Source: UBA4636 sp963650915 (GTDB lineage Bacteria; Bacillota; Clostridia; Christensenellales; Borkfalkiaceae). Taken from it: 13,134 nt of DNA. Numbering within the stretch: position 1 is the first letter of the stretch; every line of letters starts with the position of its first letter. Both the position numbers and the translations under genes were made by a program. The stretch covers positions 1 to 13,134 of the forward strand of contig CAVJMJ010000031.1 in the NCBI GenBank assembly GCA_963650915.1, in the 5' to 3' direction. The notes below the pieces were generated by a model, which was given only the letters and a program-made list of their open reading frames with translations, was not told the origin of the DNA and made no database searches. Shown piece by piece: positions 1-7,410 of this stretch.

Positions 1-779
<779 letters not shown>

Positions 780-798
780 AATTTCTTAAAGCCACGCC

Positions 799-812
799 TG
801 TTTCCAAGCGCA
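799..812 (-). promoter_or_regulatory. possible boxA-like antitermination site in the 16S leader
   Basis: The minus strand reads TGCGCTTGGAAACA just upstream of mature 16S. It matches about 9 of 14 positions of the Bacillus-type boxA TGTTCTTTGAAAAC, which loads the Nus factors on rRNA transcripts. The position is right but the match is loose. A separate hairpin, TTGAGCA/TGCTCAA with a 5-nt loop, lies at 955-973 between P2 and P3. Confidence 0.3.
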
Positions 813-856
813 ACTGCTCTAACGTTATTTGTTATTGCTGACTGTTTTTTTGGTAC

Positions 857-885
857 ATATTAAATATACTCAAATTAATTGACAG
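857..885 (-). promoter_or_regulatory. possible rRNA operon promoter P3 (proximal)
   Basis: On the minus strand, CTGTCA (880-885) is followed after 17 bp by TAATAT (857-862), predicting a start near 850, about 70 nt upstream of 16S. The -35 matches consensus at only four of six positions, so this is the weakest of the three. Its 17-bp spacer and its 147-bp distance from P2 resemble the P1-P2 arrangement. Confidence 0.45.
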
Positions 886-1003
886 AAACTTTTTCATCAA
901 ATTGTCATTTGAATCAATTCATTTCCTTCTATTCAGTTTTTAATCTACAATTGATTGAGCAAAGCCTGCTCAACGAGTGCTGTTTTTCGATGACAGCCTA
1001 TAC

Positions 1004-1032
1004 ATATTACCATAAGTAGTTTACTAAGTCAA
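1004..1032 (-). promoter_or_regulatory. rRNA operon promoter P2 (middle)
   Basis: On the minus strand, TTGACT (1027-1032) is followed after 17 bp by TAATAT (1004-1009), with predicted start near 997. The upstream DNA at 1040-1090 is again a series of A-tracts on the minus strand. It lies 158 bp downstream of P1. Tandem promoters are common ahead of rRNA operons. Confidence 0.7.
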
Positions 1033-1161
1033 ACATTTTTAACGACTTTTTTAATTTTTTTAAAACTTTTTTTGAAGTTTTTTTTGAAATCAAAATTGCC
1101 GAGTTTTACGAGCCGTTTTTGACGCCCGACCGCTTAGTCCTACTGGATAACACGTGCGTTT

Positions 1162-1190
1162 ATTAAACTACATTTTCGATGTTTTGTCAA
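1162..1190 (-). promoter_or_regulatory. rRNA operon promoter P1 (distal)
   Basis: On the minus strand there is a perfect -35 TTGACA (1185-1190), a 17-bp spacer and TTTAAT (1162-1167), with predicted start near 1155. Immediately upstream (1191-1240) the minus strand carries several A-tracts, which would fit an UP element or intrinsically curved DNA, as known for strong rRNA promoters. It sits about 375 bp upstream of mature 16S. It is the strongest of three tandem candidates in this leader. Confidence 0.75.
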
Positions 1191-1793
1191 CTGTTTTTTC
1201 TCGCTTTTTTTATTATTTTTAAACTTTTTTCGTTTTTTTTCGACGCACACAATATATTGGGGTTGAAGTCTTAAAAAGACACAATAAATAAAGGGTTTTT
1301 GCCCGTCTAAATTCTAAATCGTCAAAAAAAGGTCGGCTTGAAGCATATTCATTTAGTCGTTTTGACTTTTTTGTAAGCAAACGGTTCGTTCGATATTAAT
1401 TTTTGCAAAAGAAAAAATCATATGTTATTTAATTAGAAAAAAATCGTACGCAATTAAATTGTTTGCCGTATGTTATTTAATTATTTATCGTAAGTCTTTT
1501 AATTATATGTTCTTGCGTGCGTACACGCACGCGTTTACGCTCGTGTACGCACGCGGGCGTGCGCTCACACGTATTTCAATAATGTATTATTGCACTGTAA
1601 AAGTTGATTCGGAAATTTTTATTTACGGCTTTATTAACGTTAAACACGCCGATAAACGATGTTCCAAAAACAGATAAACAAAGTTTGCTAATCGCTTAAA
1701 TCACCTGCTTTTCGTTACGCAAAAGGTCGATAAAAACTCAGCTCCCGTCTAATACGCCCGATTCCCCTCATAAGCCGAATTTCCTTACCTAAA
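1191..1793. other. non-coding spacer with GC-rich hairpin cluster
   Basis: I find no credible gene in this 600-bp AT-rich stretch; a 72-codon plus-strand frame at 1459-1677 has no convincing ribosome binding site and spans the repeats. It holds an exact 15-nt direct repeat, TATGTTATTTAATTA, at 1421-1435 and 1469-1483. It also holds a sharply GC-richer block at 1514-1571. There, GCGTGCG (1515-1521) pairs with CGCACGC (1526-1532) around a TACA loop, and GCACG (1549-1553) pairs with CGTGC (1558-1562), with an outer CGTGT/ACACG pairing at 1542-1546 and 1567-1571. Confidence 0.6.
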
Positions 1794-1831
1794 AAAGGAC
1801 GGAAGCCGTGTTAAAACGGAAACCGTCCTTT
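1794..1831 (-). terminator. terminator of the marR-ABC exporter operon
   Basis: AAAGGACGG (1794-1802) pairs perfectly with CCGTCCTTT (1823-1831), and a small CCGT/ACGG stem (1806-1809 and 1816-1819) lies inside. On the minus strand the hairpin is followed by a T-run (complement of 1791-1796), about 50 bp after the last ABC gene. A closely related hairpin at 6359-6394 follows the lipoprotein gene. Confidence 0.8.
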
Positions 1832-1878
1832 AATTTTACGATTGATTTTTAACTTTACGTTTAAATTTTACTTAGAGT

Positions 1879-3786
1879 TTATTCGAGTTCGAAGGCACCC
1901 GTATATAATTGATAATACGTGCCGTGTTTTGCGATAAGTTCCTCGTGATTGCCTTCTTCGATTATTCTGCCGTGGTCGAGAACGAGAATTTTATCGGCGT
2001 TCTGTACGGTGGAAAGGCGGTGGGCTATAACGAAAACCGTTCTGCCCTTCATTATTTCGTCCGTTCCCTTCTGCACGAGTTTTTCCGTTCTCGTGTCGAT
2101 AGAAGAAGTCGCCTCGTCCAAAATAAGAAGCGGGGTATCGGCAATGGCTGCGCGGGCAATGGAAAGAAGTTGGCGTTGCCCCTGCGAAAGGTTTGCTCCG
2201 TCGCTAGTCAGCATCGTGTTAAATCCCTCCGGCAACTTCATAATGAAGTCGTATGCGTTGGCGGTCTTTGCGGCGGCAATAATTTCTTCTTCGGTTGCGT
2301 CGAGTTTGCCGTAGCGAATGTTGTCTGCGACCGTTCCCGTAAACAAATTGGTTTCCTGCAATACGACGGTAAGCGAATTGCGAAGATCGTCTTTTTTAAT
2401 TTTGTTGATATTGATTCCGTCGTAACGAATTTTTCCGTCGGCTATATCGTAAAAACGATTGATAAGGTTGGTTATGGTCGTTTTACCGGCACCCGTCGCA
2501 CCGACAAACGCCATTTTTTGCCCCGCCGCCGCATTGATCGATATATCGTGAAGAACGAGATGATTTTCTTCGTAGCCGAAATCGACGTGGTCTAAAACGA
2601 TATTGCCTTTCAGTTCCGTAAGCGTCGTGGTTCCGTCGTGATGGGGATGCTTCCACGCCCAGAGATTGGTTTTTTCTTTGCATTCGCAAAGTTCGCCGTT
2701 TTCGTTATATTTTGCATTTACGAGGGTAACGTATCCGCCGTCTTCTTCGGGCTTTTCGTCTATCAATGCGAAAACCCTGTCCGCACCGGCAAAAGCCATG
2801 GCACACATAGCCGTTTGTTGGGATACCTGCGCAATAGATTGCCCGAACTGCCTCGACATTTGCAAAAACGAAACTATGACCGCCGCACTCATTGCCGACG
2901 CCCCCGTAAGCGACAGGTTTTTAAACCCCGTAACGAGACAAAAAACACCGCCGATAAGAGCAAGAAGAACGTACATATAATTGCCGATACCCGAAAGACA
3001 GGGCATGATTATATTGCCGTATTCGTTGGCTTTTGCCGAATCGTTTTTCACGGTTTGATTGATTTTTCTGAAATCTTCGACGGAACGTTGTTCGTGCGTA
3101 AAGACTTTGACTACTTTTTCTCCGCCGATAATTTCTTCTATAAAACCTTCGATTTTTGCTGTGGAACGTTGTTGCGCCACGAAGTTTTCGGCAGACTTTC
3201 CGCCCACTTTTTTTATGACTAAAAGCATAACGGCGGAGCATGCGTAAACGACGATAGTAAGCCATACCGAAAAATACAGCATTGCCACCGTCAATATGAC
3301 GAGAGTAAATACGGTATTCATAATCTGAATCATGCTTTGCGAAATAAATTGCCGTATCGCATCTATATCGTTGGTATAATATGACATGATATCGCCGTGC
3401 TTGTGGCTGTCAAAGTATTTTACGGGAAGTTTCTCCATTTTGGCAAACATATCTTTACGAAGCCTATTAAGGGTGGTTTGCCCCATTTTAGCCACGATAA
3501 ACGAATAACAAGTCGTGGAGAGAATGCCGAGTCCGTAAACTGCTATCATTGACGCAACGAGGGCGGTAAAGGTTGATATAACGCTCGAAAATCCGTTTGA
3601 AAGAGCGGGTTCTACGACGTTATTTATCAGGAAAAACAAAAATACGCCCGACGCCGACGACGCTATCGCCGAAATAAAAAGACAAATCGTTACGACTATC
3701 ATCGCACCTTTGTTGTGCGAAAAAATATACTTAATCAGCCGTTTCATGCTCGACGGTTTTTTATCGTTTACTTTTGCGTTATTCAT
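1879..3786 (-). CDS. ABC exporter half-transporter, catalytic-site subunit (BmrD/YheH-like)
   Basis: This 635-residue protein joins an N-terminal ABC exporter membrane domain (six predicted helices, residues about 25-320) to an ATPase domain. Visible motifs are Walker A GATGAGKT (about 427), an LSQGQ signature (about 531), Walker B LLILDEATSS with the catalytic Glu (about 552) and the H-loop AHRLS (about 586). About 50 residues between the two domains, including an AWKHPHHDG stretch, match the extra linker known in the larger subunit of BmrCD-type pumps. The start follows a GGGAGG site and overlaps the upstream gene's stop by 8 bp, implying translational coupling. The signature has Gln in place of the first Gly of LSGGQ; in heterodimeric exporters this half of the composite site is the degenerate one. 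Inferred role: ATP-driven export of drugs or lipophilic compounds as a heterodimer with its neighbour. The substrate cannot be read from sequence. Confidence 0.93.
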   Translation of the reverse strand: MNNAKVNDKKPSSMKRLIKYIFSHNKGAMIVVTICLFISAIASSASGVFLFFLINNVVEPALSNGFSSVISTFTALVASMIAVYGLGILSTTCYSFIVAKMGQTTLNRLRKDMFAKMEKLPVKYFDSHKHGDIMSYYTNDIDAIRQFISQSMIQIMNTVFTLVILTVAMLYFSVWLTIVVYACSAVMLLVIKKVGGKSAENFVAQQRSTAKIEGFIEEIIGGEKVVKVFTHEQRSVEDFRKINQTVKNDSAKANEYGNIIMPCLSGIGNYMYVLLALIGGVFCLVTGFKNLSLTGASAMSAAVIVSFLQMSRQFGQSIAQVSQQTAMCAMAFAGADRVFALIDEKPEEDGGYVTLVNAKYNENGELCECKEKTNLWAWKHPHHDGTTTLTELKGNIVLDHVDFGYEENHLVLHDISINAAAGQKMAFVGATGAGKTTITNLINRFYDIADGKIRYDGININKIKKDDLRNSLTVVLQETNLFTGTVADNIRYGKLDATEEEIIAAAKTANAYDFIMKLPEGFNTMLTSDGANLSQGQRQLLSIARAAIADTPLLILDEATSSIDTRTEKLVQKGTDEIMKGRTVFVIAHRLSTVQNADKILVLDHGRIIEEGNHEELIAKHGTYYQLYTGAFELE

Positions 3787-5527
3787 TATCGCTACCTCCC
3801 GTCTTATTTTGAGTTTCGTAAATATCTTTGTATATCGCGTTGGATTTCAAAAGTTCTTCGTGCGAACCCGTCCCGTCTATTCTTCCGTTGTCCAAAACGA
3901 CTATTTTGTCGGCTTCTTGAATGGAGGAAACACGTTGTGCGATTATTATTTTAGTCGTTTCGGGCATCGTTTCCTTTAAACCTTTACGAATCAGAGCGTC
4001 GGTTTTCGTGTCTACCGCGCTTGTGGAATCGTCAAGTATTAAAATCTTGGGTTTGCGAAGAAGGGCGCGGGCAATGCAAAGACGTTGTTTTTGTCCGCCC
4101 GAAAGGTTGGTTCCCCCTTCTTCGAGGTATGTTTTATAGCCTTCGGGGAAGGAACGGATATACTCGTCCGCCTGCGAAATTTCACAAGCCTTTTTCATCT
4201 CTTCTGTAGTGGCGTTTTCGTCGCCCCATTTAAGATTTTCTTCAATCGTTCCCGAAAACAGTACGTTTTTTTGCAAAACGACGGCTACGCTTTGTCTCAG
4301 AACGTCGAGATCGTATTCTTTTACGTTTACGCCTCCGACCTTTACCTCTCCGTCCGTAACGTCGTAAAGACGAGAAATCAGGTTGATAAGGGAAGTTTTA
4401 CTCGAACCCGTTCCGCCTAAAATACCGATGGTTTCTCCCGATTTTATGTGTAAATTTATATCGCTTAAAACTGCGTTTTCGGCTTTGTCGGAATATTTAA
4501 AAGTTACGTTATTAAAATCAACCGAACCGTCTTTAACCGCAGTCAACGGGTTAGCGGGATTATTAAGAGTGCTTTCTTCTTCTAAAACTTCGACAATACG
4601 CTTTGCGGACGCAACCGACATGGTTATCATAATCAGTATCATCGCAAGCATCATAAGGGATGACAAAATATTGATGCCGTAAGTTATAAGCGAAGAAAGG
4701 TCTCCCGTCGACAGGCTTCCCCAACCGAGTTTGCCCGTGATGACGTATGCGCCGAGCACGGAAATTACGATATAACATGCGTACATAAATAAGTTCATCG
4801 ACGGAGTAAGCCAAGCAACGATTTTTTCTGCATGGACGAAATCGTTCGTTACGTCGTCGGCGGCTTTTTCAAACTTTTTGTTTTCGTAATCTTCCCTGAC
4901 GTAGGTCTTTACCACGCGTATCCCCTTTACGTTTTCGTGCACCGAATTGTTAAGTGCGTCGTAACGCTTAAAAACACGGGAAAAGGTGGGCGTTGCCTTA
5001 CTTATGATAAGTACGATGATACCGCCCAATATCGGCACACAGGCAAGAAACACCCAGGCAAGCGACGGACTGACGATAAACGCCATGATTATGGAAAATA
5101 TCATCATCAAAGGCACTCTGACGGCAATACGAATTATCATGCCGAAAGCGTTTTGTATGTTCGTTATATCCGTAGTCATGCGGGTGACGAGGGATGATGC
5201 GGAAAATTTATCTATGTTCGCAAAAGAATATCCTTGCACTTTAACGAACATATCGTCACGCAGGTTTGCGGCAAATCCCGCGCCCGCCCTTGCGGCACAT
5301 TTTCCCGAAACGACACCGCAAAAAACGGCGCAGGTCGCAAGCAAAACCAAAATTCCGCCGTAAGTTAAAAGACTACCCCAATCTACTCCGCTATTGTCTA
5401 TCAATTTTGCCATTATGAAAGGCAATGCGCATTCGCAAACAACCTCGAGGGAAACGAACAGAATACTGAAAAAGGTATTTTTCTTGTTTTCCCTTAGTGA
5501 TTTCATAAGAAGTTTAATCGTTTTCAT
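3779..5527 (-). CDS. ABC exporter half-transporter, degenerate-site subunit (BmrC/YheI-like)
   Basis: This 582-residue protein has an exporter membrane domain (residues about 15-310) and an ATPase domain. Motifs are Walker A GGTGSSKT (about 368), an intact LSGGQ signature (about 473), Walker B ILILDDSTSAVD (about 493) and AQRVS (about 528). The Asp after Walker B replaces the catalytic Glu, and Gln replaces the switch-loop His. Both are the usual marks of the catalytically impaired subunit of heterodimeric exporters such as BmrC/LmrC. It complements its partner, which keeps Glu and His but has LSQGQ. Length fits BmrC (about 585). Translation starts after GGAGGT. It is the first pump gene after marR, with a 168-bp spacer that holds a hairpin. 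I see no strong separate promoter, so co-transcription from the marR promoter is likely. Confidence 0.93.
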   Translation of the reverse strand: MKTIKLLMKSLRENKKNTFFSILFVSLEVVCECALPFIMAKLIDNSGVDWGSLLTYGGILVLLATCAVFCGVVSGKCAARAGAGFAANLRDDMFVKVQGYSFANIDKFSASSLVTRMTTDITNIQNAFGMIIRIAVRVPLMMIFSIIMAFIVSPSLAWVFLACVPILGGIIVLIISKATPTFSRVFKRYDALNNSVHENVKGIRVVKTYVREDYENKKFEKAADDVTNDFVHAEKIVAWLTPSMNLFMYACYIVISVLGAYVITGKLGWGSLSTGDLSSLITYGINILSSLMMLAMILIMITMSVASAKRIVEVLEEESTLNNPANPLTAVKDGSVDFNNVTFKYSDKAENAVLSDINLHIKSGETIGILGGTGSSKTSLINLISRLYDVTDGEVKVGGVNVKEYDLDVLRQSVAVVLQKNVLFSGTIEENLKWGDENATTEEMKKACEISQADEYIRSFPEGYKTYLEEGGTNLSGGQKQRLCIARALLRKPKILILDDSTSAVDTKTDALIRKGLKETMPETTKIIIAQRVSSIQEADKIVVLDNGRIDGTGSHEELLKSNAIYKDIYETQNKTGGSDNE

Positions 5528-5635
5528 TTTTGACCTCCGAAATTTTGTGAACGGAATAGTTTTTTCGCCTATCGTTTCCTAAAAAACGGTTTTTTAAAGA
5601 AACAAAGTTCGACGTCAAACTATACAGCGATTTTT

Positions 5636-5661
5636 TTCGTCGTTTCCCGAGAAACGACGAA
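5636..5661 (-). repeat. perfect hairpin between marR and the ABC genes
   Basis: TTCGTCGTTTC (5636-5646) and GAAACGACGAA (5651-5661) form an 11-bp perfect stem with a 4-nt loop, extendable by flanking T and A runs. On the minus strand the stem is followed by A residues rather than U, so it is not a standard intrinsic terminator. It could be an mRNA processing or stability element, an attenuator component, or a protein site. A few bases downstream on the minus strand, GTTTGACGTCGAAC (5607-5620) repeats the GTTTGAC half-site seen at the marR promoter. Confidence 0.6.
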
Positions 5662-5695
5662 AAACTTTATTTTTTCTAAATCTATTTGTTTGAAT

Positions 5696-6127
5696 TTATT
5701 TGTTTAAAATATTTGCTTTTATGGTGTCGATGCAATAAAGAAAGGTTTGGATTTGCTCTTCCGTCAGTCCTTCCACGAGAGATTTGTCATGCTCGTAGAT
5801 GAATTTATCGCATTTTTCGACCAGCTTTTTTCCTTTTTCGGTAACGGTGATTTTTTTATACCTTGCATCCTTTACACCGCTACGCTCGATAAGTCCCTTT
5901 TGTTGCATCGTGGTTAAAACTTTGGAACAAGTTGATTTTGTTACCGATAAAACCTTTTCGAGATCGCATTGAAAAATATCTTTTTCCTGATTTTCCATAA
6001 GGTATTTTAAGATAAATAAATTCGGACCCGATACCAAATCCTCTCCCAACGTGGCGGTAAAACCGTCGAGTTGTCTCGATATTAAATTTTGTAAACCGCG
6101 GATTTCCGCGCCGATAAGCCTTTTCAT
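5696..6127 (-). CDS. MarR-family transcriptional repressor
   Basis: This 143-residue protein has the MarR fold: an N-terminal dimerisation helix (QNLISRQLDGF), a winged helix-turn-helix (residues about 48-100) with DLEKVLSVTKSTCSKVLTTM as helix-turn-helix and a wing ending DARYKKITVTEKG, and C-terminal dimerisation helices. The length is normal. The start has an upstream AAGGAG. It is first in the operon with the two ABC genes, a common arrangement for ligand-responsive multidrug pump control. Two GTCAAA/TTTGAC palindromes at its promoter suggest autorepression relieved by a small ligand. That part is inferred from context; the family call is clear. Confidence 0.92.
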   Translation of the reverse strand: MKRLIGAEIRGLQNLISRQLDGFTATLGEDLVSGPNLFILKYLMENQEKDIFQCDLEKVLSVTKSTCSKVLTTMQQKGLIERSGVKDARYKKITVTEKGKKLVEKCDKFIYEHDKSLVEGLTEEQIQTFLYCIDTIKANILNK

Positions 6128-6151
6128 TTTTCGCTCCTTATCAAATTCGCC

Positions 6152-6166
6152 GTCAAACTGTTTGAC
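6152..6166 (-). promoter_or_regulatory. putative MarR operator O1 (at +2 to +16)
   Basis: GTCAAACTGTTTGAC is a 15-nt palindrome, perfect except for its central base, just downstream of the predicted transcription start. Repressors bound here would block promoter clearance. Its half-site recurs in O2 at the -35. Confidence 0.65.
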
Positions 6167-6174
6167 ATAAAACT

Positions 6175-6202
6175 ATTATACTCGCATTTTTTTGCTTGTC
6201 AA
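6175..6202 (-). promoter_or_regulatory. promoter of the marR-ABC exporter operon
   Basis: On the minus strand there is a perfect TTGACA (6197-6202), a 16-bp spacer and a perfect TATAAT (6175-6180), with predicted start near 6168, about 41 nt before the marR start. The -35 overlaps one putative operator, and the transcription start borders another. This would be a strong promoter that needs repression. Confidence 0.85.
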
Positions 6203-6213
6203 ATATTTTTGAC
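6198..6213 (-). promoter_or_regulatory. putative MarR operator O2 (overlapping -35)
   Basis: GTCAAATATTTTTGAC has the same GTCAAA/TTTGAC arms as O1, separated by 4 bases instead of 3, and contains five of the six -35 bases. The centres of O1 and O2 are about 46 bp apart, so dimers could sit on both. An alternative is that the -35 hexamer contributes to the palindrome by chance. Confidence 0.5.
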
Positions 6214-6358
6214 GGGGTATTTGAAGTGTTTTAAAAAATTTTTTTCATACAACCCGTTAGGCTGTTTTTATAACGGCGATTAGCCTTATCGTAAAATTAT
6301 GCTATCGTTTGCAAAAAAACAAGACAAACGCAACGCAAAAATCTTTTTTGTATGAAAA

Positions 6359-6394
6359 AAGGACGAAAGCCGTTTTAAGCGAAAGCCCGTCCTT
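6359..6394 (-). terminator. terminator after the lipoprotein gene (probably bidirectional)
   Basis: AAGGACG (6359-6365) pairs with CGTCCTT (6388-6394). T-runs follow in both directions: the complement of 6355-6360 on the minus strand and about 6397-6402 on the plus strand. It lies 120 bp downstream of the lipoprotein stop on the minus strand. It resembles the hairpin at 1794-1831 (GGACGaAAGCCGT against GGACGGAAGCCGT), suggesting a recurrent terminator type in this genome. The remaining spacer between it and the marR promoter shows nothing else I can name. Confidence 0.65.
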
Positions 6395-6514
6395 AATTTT
6401 TTATCTGTATTGTATATTGTTAGTTCTTTAATTTATCGCCTTTTTAATTTGTCGTAAAAAAGTTATTAAAACTTTTTCGGGCAAAACAGTCGAAAGTTTT
6501 CTACGGCGAAACGA

Positions 6515-7210
6515 TTACGAAATAAAATATTCGTAAGTAAAGGTCGTTACTTCACGATACAAAGAAATGCCGGAAACGCCTACGCTTACGGAAGGAAGAA
6601 TAAAGCATTCTTTGTCTATCGACTCGAATTTATAATCGGAATATTCAAGCTTTTTCACGCTGTTTCCGCTTGTAAGAACGAATTTTACGAGATTGGACGT
6701 TTCGTCGTCGAAGACGAAGGTGTAAACGGAAGACTCGTACGTGATGTCGCTTTTTGTGCATTGCCTGCCCTTATACTGAATTTTTTCGCCTTTATCGAGC
6801 AAAGTAAGGAAACTTCCGGAAGTAATGTAAGTAGTATACTTATACATAAAATTCTTGTCGCAAGTTACTTCTACGTTTTCCGTCTTTTTGTATTCTCCGC
6901 TCCAAAATCCGTTGAGTTTGTTTTCGCAAATCTCGTAGAAAGTCTTATCGGTAAAAATCTGACGGTATGCAAGATTTTCGTTGTTAAAACCGTTTAAAGA
7001 AAATCTATACGCGTAACTTTTTCCGTCTTTATAGCAGGAAACGTATATCGGTGCTTCGGATTCGGAATCGGTGTATAAAATATTGAAAGAATACTCGTCC
7101 GAATTCATAAGTTGATTGTAAGTCAAACTTGCGGTGTTCGTGCAAGCGGTAGCGGTTGCTACCGCACTAAGACAAATTATCGTTAATAACAATTTAGCGA
7201 TTTTTTTCAT
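6515..7210 (-). CDS. predicted small lipoprotein, function unknown
   Basis: I place the start at 7210 (231 residues) rather than an earlier in-frame ATG at 7249, because a GGGAGGGGG ribosome binding site lies just before it and the product then begins with a signal peptide. That peptide has MKKIAK, a hydrophobic core to about residue 18, and ATAC with Cys23 as the likely lipidated residue. The mature part begins with TNTASLTYNQLMNSDEYSF and is rich in Tyr, Glu and Lys with alternating polar and aromatic residues, suggesting a beta-rich extracellular domain. I recognise no family. It is a single gene between mnmA and a terminator. The protein probably sits on the outer face of the membrane. 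Confidence 0.75.
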   Translation of the reverse strand: MKKIAKLLLTIICLSAVATATACTNTASLTYNQLMNSDEYSFNILYTDSESEAPIYVSCYKDGKSYAYRFSLNGFNNENLAYRQIFTDKTFYEICENKLNGFWSGEYKKTENVEVTCDKNFMYKYTTYITSGSFLTLLDKGEKIQYKGRQCTKSDITYESSVYTFVFDDETSNLVKFVLTSGNSVKKLEYSDYKFESIDKECFILPSVSVGVSGISLYREVTTFTYEYFIS

Positions 7211-7257
7211 TAAGCCCCCTCCCTCTGAAAAGCAGATAACATAAAACATCGAAACTG

Positions 7258-7301
7258 CGATAACGAGCCATCGTTTTTATATAAAAATAATCGGGTTATC
7301 G
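7258..7301. repeat. nested imperfect palindrome upstream of the lipoprotein gene
   Basis: CGATAAC (7258-7264) and GTTATCG (7295-7301) are inverted around a central perfect palindrome TTTTTATATAAAAA (7274-7287). It lies about 50-90 bp upstream of the lipoprotein start and could be an operator, a leader hairpin or an mnmA 3' structure. I found no clear terminator for mnmA elsewhere in this spacer. Confidence 0.45.
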
Positions 7302-7410
7302 TTGTGCCTTTATTAAATATTGAAAATATAAAAATATATTAAAAATCGACCTATAGCCGAACTTTTAAACAATTTGTAATTAAAAACTGCCGTTTTTGGA
7401 CGCCGATTAA

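Noticed and set aside
1459..1677. 72-codon plus-strand frame
   Set aside because: It spans the GC-rich hairpin cluster and a direct repeat, has no good ribosome binding site, and its Arg/Tyr/Ala-rich product looks like chance translation.
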